A stretch of 23,467 nucleotides of DNA. It comes from Cylindrodendrum hubeiense (lineage: Eukaryota; Ascomycota; Sordariomycetes; Hypocreales; Nectriaceae). A model generated the notes under the pieces. The model saw only the letters and a list, made by a program, of their open reading frames with translations, was not told the DNA's origin and ran no database searches. The DNA lies in contig JAANBB010000549.1 of NCBI GenBank assembly GCA_014621425.1, positions 1 through 23,467 on the forward strand. The letters run 5' to 3'. Every line of letters begins with the position of its first letter. The stretch's first letter is position 1. The translations under genes and the position numbers were made by a program. This document shows positions 1 through 8,352 of the stretch, in pieces.

Positions 1-1246
1 CCAAAAGGCGCTCTCGGCATCGCTCCACGGCGAGGGCGACGCCTGGTGGTTCAAAAAGGGCCGGATGGTGGCCAGCCCGATCGAGCACGACTGGGCCAAC
101 TGCCTGCTGGCGTGCCAGGGGCTCATTGCCTTTGACGCGGTCCTGTGCCAGGGCCCGCGGCACCGCAACTCGCCCGTGTATGGGCAGGCGATGCATCCGT
201 CTGGATGCGGCCCAGCCATGGCCACCTTCGCGGTGGGTGGCTGCGCGTCGTGCGGTAAAGCGCCCGAGGGCCTCATGGACCCAGACACGACCCACCCGTC
301 ATGCCTCCCGCTGCTGGCCCCGCCGCCCATCCTGTCATCGTCGGTCCAGGCGGCCACGATGCCGGGACCAGGCGCCCAGGCCTTCACGGCGCGGTGCGGC
401 GACTGCCTCACGGAGCGGTACTGCGTGTGCTGCAACAAGTGGTGGTGCGAGTCGTGCTACTACCTCCCCGGCCAGGGCATGCAGGAGAATGTCGTCATTG
501 TCGACTACGACGGCGGCTGGAGCTCGCTCGACAACATGGAGGCGGAATGGACAGTGGCCAAATCCAAGGTACGAAAGGGTCTCTGTAAGCCATGCACCAT
601 CGGCGATGAATCATCGACCAGACGAGCATCGTCATCCAGATGACAGCGGGGGCCGCCCGAACTCGCCGCTACACCAAAATAGCTGCTGGCCCCTCGAAAT
701 TGTATGCAATGTTTGCTGTCATGGTGATGCTTCCATGGTGACGGCAAATTGTCTTGATATGATCCCCTCACCGGCACGGCATGCGCTGACGTTGAGAAAT
801 AAACAGCCTCGAATTTCCCGAAGCTGCTGGGAATGCGGTAGAAGTGTTAGTTTTCTAGAAATCCCCACAGGCCCATAATTATGGCCACAGTGCCCCCTCG
901 AGCCCGCGGCTGACCATGATATCAGTGCGACGAGTGCATCCAACGCACCCAAAAGGTCTGCAAAAAGTGCTGTGGCGGATACTGCATCACCCACAACGAA
1001 GGCTCGTCTGAATCTTTCGTAAGTTTGACCCGGCGCTCCTGGACCACTCGGTGACTCGTGCTGACCATTTCCGCAGTGTGATTGTAAGTCGCCGGCGTCA
1101 TACCTTGCCACATGGCCACCTGGCCCTGGTCCCTGGCCGTCCCGACTCAAATACTAACCGCCTGATTAGGGTGCGTCTCTCGAGGCCGCGGGCTCACCCG
1201 TGCCACGACTCACAAGGGTCTGAGGCCCTCACGAATACGCCCGTAG
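1..1246 (+). CDS. Cys-rich zinc-binding fungal protein, 3' part only
   Basis: The reading frame is open from base 2, so the start lies outside the window. Likely exons are 2-568, 926-1018, 1077-1083 and 1170-1246, with the stop at 1244-1246. The introns are 357, 58 and 86 nt. The last has the branch/acceptor ACTAACCGCCTGATTAG. Visible motifs are a first C-x2-C (GGCASCGK), a block CGDC-x5-C-x-CC-x5-C-x2-C containing NKWWCESC, and after splicing a second block CDEC..CKKCCGGYC..H..CDWC. These look like two treble-clef or B-box-like zinc sites. I know similar orphan proteins from filamentous fungi but no assigned function. Splicing is supported because exon 2 and the 7-nt exon complete a symmetric Cys pattern. 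If the last intron is retained, the protein instead ends at a TAA near 1155. Confidence 0.6.
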
Positions 1247-1360
1247 CGGCGGTGAGACGGTGAGACGGGCTCGGCCCGTGCGAAACTCTCGCTCGTGCCA
1301 GCAGGACACGCATGAACCGTCGGACAAGGGGTGGATATCTCGATGATATCGTCGATGGGC

Positions 1361-1390
1361 AGGACCTGAAAGGGTAGGACCTGAAAGGGT
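1361..1390. repeat. Perfect tandem duplication, 2 x 15 bp
   Basis: AGGACCTGAAAGGGT occurs twice head to tail (1361-1375, 1376-1390). Confidence 0.95.
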
Positions 1391-1839
1391 CACCCATCGC
1401 CTCATGCCGAGTGGGTTGCTGGGGGGTTTGCCTGCAGTGCAGATGGCACCGGGCGTCAAGAGTGCATTGCAGTCCCTGGAACACGGGAGTGGCATTCTTG
1501 ATGGGCCTGGGTGGGGAGCAGGGCCGGTCACCGGGTGCGTGGGACATGGTGCGCAACGCGGCCATGCGCAAGCCAGGGCAGGCAGGGAGGCAGGCAGGCT
1601 GAGACTAGGACCTGTATGGTGTTTTGGGCCAAGTTGGAAGTTTGAATTGGCAGGATTGATGAATGTGCGGCGCAAAGGATTTCTTTTTCCGTCTTTGACG
1701 GGACGTCACGGCTACGCTCTGGAGCCTTGGAGCAAAAAGGATGAAACTCGACTCTCAGGTTACGGATACGATACGATACTCACCACTATTTCGCGGATTG
1801 ATTTGGCCAGTTAATGCAATGCAGTTGTTTGACGATTTC

Positions 1840-1935
1840 CATGTATGATTGCATGTACGTTGCATGTATGATTGCTTGTGTGCTTCCATGGATGATTCCA
1901 CGTGTGCTGCCGTGGATTGTATTCTCCGACTCGGT
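1840..1935. repeat. Degenerate minisatellite, about 24-bp period, 3-4 units
   Basis: Units begin CATGTATGATTG (1840), CATGTATGATTG (1863) and CATGGATGATTC (1887). A decayed fourth begins CGTGGATTG (1911). Unit lengths are 23, 24 and 24 bp. The decay between units suggests it is older than the other duplications in this intergenic region. Confidence 0.8.
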
Positions 1936-2162
1936 GCATGATTGCCGGCCGTGGATCATCCCGGGAGCCAATAGGTCCGACTTTGATTATCTTGTTTGCT
2001 TGCGCGATACAGCACATGGGCACATGAGAAACAATCTGACACGGTCGTCGCTATCGGTGGTCCCAGTCATGGTGCCAGTAATGGGGTGATTGCGGCCCAC
2101 GACGAGCGTCGGCGGTGTACATCCGCAACGGAGGTGGGAATAATCCGAGTGTCCAACGGCGC

Positions 2163-2188
2163 GCGGAAACAGGACGCGGAAACAAGAC
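2163..2188. repeat. Tandem duplication, 2 x 13 bp
   Basis: GCGGAAACAGGAC (2163-2175) is followed directly by GCGGAAACAAGAC (2176-2188), with one mismatch. Confidence 0.9.
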
Positions 2189-2246
2189 GGGCAGAGCGGG
2201 ACGGATGCCGGTCCAGCTAGGAAAGGCGAAGCGCAGCCGACCGAAT

Positions 2247-2281
2247 GGCGACAAGCGACAGGCGACTGGTGACGGGCGACG
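2247..2281. repeat. Heptamer repeat, 5 units of RGYGACN
   Basis: GGCGACA, AGCGACA, GGCGACT, GGTGACG and GGCGACG run consecutively, with a degenerate sixth unit GCGAACG to 2288. Confidence 0.85.
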
Positions 2282-2845
2282 GCGAACGGGTTGACTTGCA
2301 GATGCGCAAAGTCACACGCACCCGGTGCTCGGCTCGGCTGCGTGGGCGTCATGGCGCCGTGCCGTGTCGCATCGCGACCAGCTGACCGGCTTCAGCGCTC
2401 CTCACACTCGCACATAACACGGCGGCCCTGCCGCTTGTATCTCACCACGAGTCTGTCTTGCTGTCTGTCTCTTCTGCCCCTTTGCTCTCCGCCGTGACAG
2501 AAACGTGCCCCCGACAAGCCGCTTCCCTTGGTCGTTTGGCAGAGTTACCGCTATGGCGCAAGCGGCCTAGCTGATGGCGCATTCGCATCCGCGCGCAGGG
2601 TCTTCGGTCCGTCCACTCGGGCTCGTGTCGCGGCGGACTGGCTTGCCCAACTGGGCCAGTTGCACCCGGGCGCGAGAGGGCGAGACGTTGCGATTGATGA
2701 ATCATCACGAACCGGTGAATTTTGGTGGCGCTTGCGAGTGCGATGGTTGGCCGCGCTGGTTGTGTCGCGCTCCGATGTCCGCTTGGCCCATGATGCCCGT
2801 GAATTTGACTGACTCCTGCATCGGCGGTGATACTACAGCTTCGCC

Positions 2846-2871
2846 TTTGAGATTCGCTTTTGAGATTCGCT
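2846..2871. repeat. Perfect tandem duplication, 2 x 13 bp
   Basis: TTTGAGATTCGCT occurs at 2846-2858 and 2859-2871, in the probable 5' region of the aldo/keto reductase gene. Confidence 0.95.
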
Positions 2872-3069
2872 CTGCAGGACTTGCTCTTCAGGATCGCTGC
2901 CGTAATTGACTGACTCACCCAGCTCTCGGATATTCTGCGCCTGTCCGAAAACCGAACCGCTCCGAGATCCCCCTCTCGTTCCCCGATCTCCCCCTCCGTC
3001 ATCGAAATCGACTATCAAGCCCCCCCACTCAACCGAACCCCTCCACCGGGACGATCTTGAAGAAAAGGG

Positions 3070-3096
3070 GACTTTTGCGACTTTTGCGACTTTTGC
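3070..3096. repeat. Perfect tandem triplication, 3 x 9 bp
   Basis: GACTTTTGC is repeated three times about 80 nt upstream of the reductase ATG, so it probably lies in the 5' UTR. It is divisible by 3 and would read as a Thr-Phe-Ala repeat if the upstream reading frame were translated, which I consider unlikely. Confidence 0.95.
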
Positions 3097-3175
3097 GCGC
3101 GACACTGTTCTCTCGCCCTCGCACTCTGGTCTTTCACATCCCTTGCTCTGCTGGCCGGTCAAGGACTCGCTGAGA

Positions 3176-4351
3176 ATGGCCGCCGTCATGCGAAAACCGC
3201 TCTCCGAGGTGCTCCCCCCTCTCATCCTGGGCACCGCGACCTTCAACCACCAGTATCACCCGGACCCGACGCACATGCCCTACACCGAGATCGTCGGGCG
3301 CGCCCTCGCGCACAACATCCTGGGCTTCGACACGTCGCCGTACTACGGGCCGTCGGAGCTGCTGCTCGGCGACGCCCTGCGCAAGCTGACCCCGCCCCCG
3401 CCGCGAGAGGGATATTTCCTCATCACAAAGGCCGGCCGCATCGCCGGCGACCAGTTCGACTACTCGCCCGCCTGGATCCGCTACAGCGTGTGCCGCAGCC
3501 TAGAGCGCCTGGCCACGCCGTATCTGGATCTCGTCTACACCCACGACGTCGAGTTCGTCTCGCCCCAAGAAGTCTTGGCCGCCGTCACCGAGCTGCGCAA
3601 GCTGCGCGACCAGGGCCTGATCCGCTACGTCGGCATCAGCGGCTACCCCGTCGACACCCTGGCGTCGCTCGCCGAGATGATCCTGCGCGAGACGGGCGAG
3701 CCGCTGGACGCCGTCATGTCCTACAGCCACTTCTGCGTCCAGAACAGCAAGCTGGGCGATGCGGACCTGCTCGAGCGCTTCCGCAACGCCGGGGTCGAGT
3801 GCCTGCCCAACGCCAGCATGCTGAGCATGGGGCTGCTGACCAGCCGCGGCGTCGACAACAGCCCCATGGGCCTGTGGCATCCCGCGCCGCAGGAGGTGCG
3901 CCAGGCGTGCGACGCCCTCGCCACCATTGCGCGCGACGCCGGCGAGCACCTCGAGGAGGTGTCGATCCGGTGGGCACTGGAGAACTGGGCGCGCATCGGC
4001 TCGCCCTTCGGCACCAGGCTGGTCCCCGGCGAGGGCGTGCAAGAGGCCCGGATCGGCGTCAGCGTCATGGGCGTGTCCAGCGTGGCCGAGCTCGAGGAGA
4101 CGTGGTCACTCTGGAGCAGCGTAGCAGGGCTCGTGGGCGAGCCCGAGCAGCAGGCGGCGCAGCGCGCCAAGATTGCCCGGATTGTAAACGAAAAGATGTG
4201 GCCCAGCCTCGGGCAGTGGAAGGACTACGCCTGGGAGAGCGGCGGTCCCTCGTTTGTTAATACCCGGACGGCCATGGGGACTATCCCCCGCGATGCTGTC
4301 TCCGAGCGGTGGGGATTGGTACCCGCCATTGTAGACACGCCCAAGATCTAG
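3176..4351 (+). CDS. ARA2: Aldo/keto reductase, D-arabinose 1-dehydrogenase (Ara2) type
   Basis: This is a 391-aa, intron-free, single-domain (beta/alpha)8 oxidoreductase. The family oxidises D-arabinose and related aldoses with NAD(P)+ in the cytosol, on the route to D-erythroascorbate. The AKR catalytic tetrad is visible: Asp52 and Tyr57 in GFDTSPYYGPSE, Lys85 in LITKAG and His123 in VYTHDVEF. The N-terminal PLILGTATF strand and the YVGISGYP strand also match the family. I start at 3176 (GAGAATGGCC), because the frame continues 90 codons further upstream through low-complexity, pyrimidine-rich sequence that matches no family. An in-frame ATG four codons later is an alternative. Codon usage is strongly GC3-biased, unlike the genes that follow. 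The exact substrate is inferred. Confidence 0.88.
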   Translation: MAAVMRKPLSEVLPPLILGTATFNHQYHPDPTHMPYTEIVGRALAHNILGFDTSPYYGPSELLLGDALRKLTPPPPREGYFLITKAGRIAGDQFDYSPAWIRYSVCRSLERLATPYLDLVYTHDVEFVSPQEVLAAVTELRKLRDQGLIRYVGISGYPVDTLASLAEMILRETGEPLDAVMSYSHFCVQNSKLGDADLLERFRNAGVECLPNASMLSMGLLTSRGVDNSPMGLWHPAPQEVRQACDALATIARDAGEHLEEVSIRWALENWARIGSPFGTRLVPGEGVQEARIGVSVMGVSSVAELEETWSLWSSVAGLVGEPEQQAAQRAKIARIVNEKMWPSLGQWKDYAWESGGPSFVNTRTAMGTIPRDAVSERWGLVPAIVDTPKI

Positions 4352-4773
4352 TCCACAGGGACGTAATAGAATTGCATATGCCGTAATATCGCTCTGACGA
4401 CGTCAGCTTGTTAAACTCGATCAATGAACCATCACAAGACTAAAAGATCGGCACTCCGTGACTCTCTCCCGTTGGCCGTTGGCGCGCGGGTGGACCTGAT
4501 CGTATCCCGCTCCCGAGATCTCCATGGCGCAGCGCCACACCTCAAACCAATGCAGATCGATGCCGGCAGACGCCAATCAGCCAACCAGTTCCCTGAACCA
4601 GGTCGGCGCTACAGCAACCATGTCCCTTTGCGCCGTATCTCGCTTCCTCGAAGAGAACCCGGTGAGACACCTAGAGTTGGGCATCAAGCGCTGTGCATAT
4701 AAGTCGGGATGCCGCCGGCTTTTGCGACAATGTCTGATGTGGGCTTACCAATAAGCTCTTCTATAAATTCGCA
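4352..4773. promoter_or_regulatory. Intergenic; promoter of the beta-lactamase-fold gene
   Basis: There is no gene here. A TATA-like GCATATAAG lies at about 4695-4703, some 75 nt before the ATG. GACGACGTCAGC near 4395 contains a palindromic GACGTC core, which could be a bZIP half-site; this is weak. Base composition shifts from GC-rich to moderate across this stretch. Confidence 0.4.
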
Positions 4774-6661
4774 ATGGTTTCTGCCAGGACACTCGCTTCT
4801 GTTTTCTCTTTAGCCCCGTCGGTTGCGATGGCGGCACTTAACTGTCGGCCGGAAGGACCTGTCGTGCCTAGACCGACCTGTCTCTCAGAGTCCCCAATCT
4901 TCCAAAAGGCAGCTTCCAGCCTATCCCAGGCTCTCGATGCAGCCGTTTCTGGATCAATTGAGGCTGGTTGGGCCGTTGAGAATTCTTCCTTTTCGCTAGC
5001 CGTCATTAGCTATGACCAAGAAGACCCTGGCGTCCCAGTCTGGGAATACCACCACCTCTCATCAGAAAACACTCGAGGGACAGAGCACCTGGACCGGGAT
5101 TCACAGTATCTCATTGGTTCCATCTCAAAGGTTATTACTGTTTATATTCTTCTCAAGAGTGGCATCGACCTGGATGCTCCAGTCGCCGGGTTACTTCCTC
5201 CACTCCGCAACCCAGACTCGACCATTCCGTGGCAGAATATTACCCTGAGAATGCTAGCTTCGCATCTTGGGGGAATACCGGTAAATTGTACGTCTCAAAA
5301 GTGCTATTCCGGGCTATACTGACTCGAGTAGATGGCTACTCTGAATACTACTATCTAAAGGAAGTCTTCCTTGCGTATGGGCTTCCTCCAATTGATGTTA
5401 GCGAGTATCCACCCTGCGGCGTTACGGCGCTCAACAGCGCATGTTCCGATCAACGTAAGCTATCTCAAGACTGAAATTGGTCCGGAGAATTGACAATTTG
5501 ATTAGAGATCCTTGACGGCATGACTAAATCATACCCGGTCACCGCACCAATGGAAGGCCCTGCCTACTCCAACTCTGCCTTTGTCATCATTGGAATGGCT
5601 CTCGAGGAATTCACTGGAAAGAACTACACAGAACTTGTTCAGCAAGTGGTTTCTAACCCATTGGATCTCAAGAACACAGGTTCCTCACCAGGAGATGATG
5701 AGAGGGCTGTCATCCCTCCTGTTGACAATAGCTGGGGTAGCGAGTACGGACAAAATAACCCGTGTGTAACCATCGCATTGATAAAATTACAAACAAAGGC
5801 TAATGATAGTTTCACAGAGCTGGTGGGCTTGTATCGTCAGTGGCGGATCTATCAAAGTTTTCTCACGCCCTCCTTTCGCGAACTCTGGATCTAACTTCAA
5901 TCGAAATCGATGCATGGCTCAAGCCGGCCTCGTTCGCGGGTGGTCCACATAGCACGACCGGGATGCCATGGGAGATTCTACGTCCTCTTGATCTTACTCC
6001 TGATCATCCCCACACCGTCTCTATTTATGGAAAGAATGGTGCTGCGTTCGCGTATCGAAGCCAACTAAGCTTCGTGGATGATTATGGTATCGCCGTCTTG
6101 ATTCTGACGGCTGGGCCCATGCGAGCTGCGAACATCCTCACCAATGCCATGCTATCTACCTTTGTCCCTGCTGTCGACAAGGTTTCAAGACATCAGGCGA
6201 AGAAGTACGAGGGTAACTTTACGTCCCGAGAGGGGACCGACGCACCAATCGAAGCCTCTATAGTTCAAGACAGAGATTCGCTTGTGCTGTCCTCACTCCA
6301 TCGCAACGGATCCGCCATCGATCTCATAGAGCTGTGGAGCGTGACTATGGGCGACTTCATCCCTAAGTTGAACCCCCCAATCCGGATCTTCCCGACGGAA
6401 CTCGCTACCAGCAGCATACTCGACGGGAAACCGATCGTCCGCGAGGTCTGGCACCTCCGGGCGGACCTCTCCTCCAGCTCCAAGACAGAACTTCCCGGCA
6501 AGGATTTGGAGAATCAGGACTGCGTGACCTGGACGATTGGCGACTGGGTTTACTACGGCGGGGAACCGCTGGACCGGATTTTGGTGAATAGGGATGAAAA
6601 TGGTGATGTTGTGGGAATAGAGATTCCTTTTTTGAGAGCGGGGGTTCTTATCAGGTCTTGA
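4774..6661 (+). CDS. Secreted serine beta-lactamase/DD-peptidase-fold protein
   Basis: Spliced exons are 4774-5287, 5332-5454, 5506-5763 and 5820-6661, giving 578 aa. The introns are 44, 51 and 56 nt. An N-terminal signal peptide of about 20 residues (MVSARTLASVFSLAPSVAMA) precedes the class C beta-lactamase/penicillin-binding-protein fold. The motifs are SxxK as S116-I-S-K119, YxN as Y233-S-N235, and a KTG-like K370-N-G372 (YGKNG). The first exon must end at 5287, using GTACGT rather than GTAAAT at 5281, because only this keeps frame and gives NYGYSEYYYLKE as in relatives. In fungi such proteins are secreted hydrolases or sit near secondary-metabolite genes; substrate is unknown. All three motifs are present, so it is probably catalytic. 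No biosynthetic backbone gene is visible nearby. Confidence 0.85.
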
Positions 6662-7377
6662 TATGAAGAGATGATTTAGAGCCGGCGAGGAATCGCTTGT
6701 GTGGTCATGTGTGTGGAGCAAAGCATACTTCGGGTGCTGGAACAATCAGGAACATTTACCCTACACGCTAACCATGGACGCGAATATATAGATTGTCACC
6801 TAGTTCTGAGTACATTTACTGGGCAAAGGCTGCATCATATTTCATTAGCAACTTGCTGCCGGATGGTTGTGGCTGTTGTATGCCAGAACACCCGTTTGCC
6901 TGCGGGACCAACGAGGCCAACAAACTTCATTGTCAACACGGAACCTTCAAGGTGACTGAACCTAATTTCTTGTCCAACTGAGATGAGACTCCCCCGTATA
7001 ACGCTCTGTCTTGGAGCCAGCCCATCGATACATAGTTATGATATATTCTACCCTAGGATTTTAATGGCCGCATAAGAACGCATTCTGAGCTAGATTATCT
7101 GTTCCAGAATATAAGATAAATACATCTCGTCTGGGGAAACTAAGCCATCAATGAGGGTCAGAGGTGATAAAGTTAACTAAATCGAGTCATTACAAGTGAC
7201 CAGTGGGTGTTATGCACCTTTACCTTGAGCGTCGCATGGCACAGAACCCTTCTGGCAGCTCGAGTATTTAAAGAAATCCTTTCCCCAGGGCTACCCATCC
7301 ATCAGGAATCCTTCAACCCACGTTCTCATTCTTTTTATCTTGCACTCAAAGTTCACTGCTTCCAACCAACGGCAACC
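6662..7377. promoter_or_regulatory. Intergenic; promoter of the small secreted protein gene
   Basis: I see no supported gene in these 716 nt. Reading frames are short and lack family resemblance. A TATA-like TATTTAAA at about 7265-7272 lies about 105 nt before the ATG at 7378, followed by a CT-rich leader and CAACCATG context. Confidence 0.45.
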
Positions 7378-7868
7378 ATGCGTGTCAAAGCCATCTTCAC
7401 GATTGTCTGCGGTACGCTCCTCGCACATACGATGGCCGCCCCATTGAATGCCACTGCTAGGTCGCTGGACCTGGTTACCGCCAGGATGCCCATTATCAAA
7501 CCCCAGATATTTAAGCCTTCGCCGAATGTCACTGCTGGGCCACAAGACGTGATCCTCACAAAAAGAACTTTCTATGCACAGTTAAAAGTGTTTCGAGAAT
7601 GCATGCGGCGTTGTGACAAGAAGAACAAGTGGCTAGGTCCACATTCTAAAGAAGAACCGATTATCGATTGTTCCAAACAATGTATGGTAACCCTTATTGA
7701 TCTGTTTTGGAGTATGAATGCTAAGTGATCTATTTACAGGCGAAGCACGAACAATACACTATTTCAAGTCGAAGGAAGGATTTTAAGCTGCTTGCAAAGA
7801 AATATTCGATTCTGATAAGCTACACTGGAGGAGATTACGAGGAGTGTATATTTTGCCCTGCCAGGTGA
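7378..7868 (+). CDS. Small secreted Cys-rich protein with Kex2-type site
   Basis: Exons 7378-7686 and 7740-7868 give 145 aa. The 53-nt intron has a GTAACC donor, GCTAAG branch and TTTACAG acceptor; if retained the protein stops at 116 aa. Residues 1 to about 21 form a signal peptide (cleavage near MAA/PLN). A pro-like segment with two N-x-T sequons follows and ends at Lys62-Arg63, a classical Kex2 site. The predicted mature part of 82 residues has six Cys in the spacing C75-x3-C79-x18-C98-x3-C102-x36-C139-x2-C142 and is lysine/arginine-rich. I recognise no family. Size, secretion, prodomain and Cys content fit a candidate effector or antimicrobial-type protein. It stands alone, with about 0.7 kb upstream and 0.5 kb downstream free of genes. 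Confidence 0.7.
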
Positions 7869-8352
7869 GCTTTGCCGGCATAGGCTCACCCATTATGTCT
7901 GGGTAAACTAGGCATCCGTGCAGGCTATGATGGTGGCCTCTGACACAGGAGCCACAGGAGCTACAATTATAGCGGTTGTTATGACGTCGGGCCACCGAGC
8001 TTTGATCTTGGTACAGGAGTAATCTGGTGGTATTAAGGGGTTGCTAAAGGCCCTGTATCGTCCCCGAGAGTCCTCTTCTGTACGTTTATCAATGCTATCG
8101 TTTGGGACCTATTCACACGCCCTGGGGCAGGGCTTCCTTATGATGATAAATCTTAACCTAAACCGTACAAGCACTATTAATATGTTAAGCTACTCCTTAA
8201 AGTGATAACTTAGATAGATAGGAACCTACCTAATTACCCCATTGTAATATCCCAAGCTACCATATACCAGTCTCACTGTTATGTTAGCACAAGGTGACAG
8301 TGGGTTTAGTGCCCTCCCTATTCAGTGCCGATAACAATATACATTGATAGAA
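7869..8352. other. AT-richer convergent intergenic region
   Basis: I see nothing gene-like between the converging small secreted protein gene and the HeLo gene. From about 8150 it is AT-rich with short motifs such as GATAGGAACCTACCT. It presumably contains both 3' ends. Confidence 0.5.

Larger units (their letters stand above)
1247..3175. other. 1.9-kb intergenic region rich in short tandem duplications
   Basis: I found no convincing gene here. It holds the 3' flank of the zinc-binding gene and the promoter/5' UTR of the aldo/keto reductase. The last ~700 nt are pyrimidine-rich on the plus strand, as usual upstream of highly expressed fungal genes. Several independent tandem repeats of different period lie inside and are listed separately. 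Reading frames on both strands are compositional and mutually overlapping. Confidence 0.6.

Noticed and set aside
1786..2023. Minus-strand frames with repeated IIHGSTR-type peptide.
   Set aside because: This is a translation of the degenerate 24-bp minisatellite, with no supporting gene structure.
2906..3175. Ninety extra N-terminal codons in frame with the aldo/keto reductase.
   Set aside because: Low-complexity, pyrimidine-rich sequence with a 9-bp triplication. The family fold begins only at PLILGTATF after the ATG at 3176.
3490..4260. Long plus-strand and minus-strand frames overlapping the aldo/keto reductase.
   Set aside because: They are Arg/Ala/Pro-rich shadows caused by GC3-biased codons and match no family.
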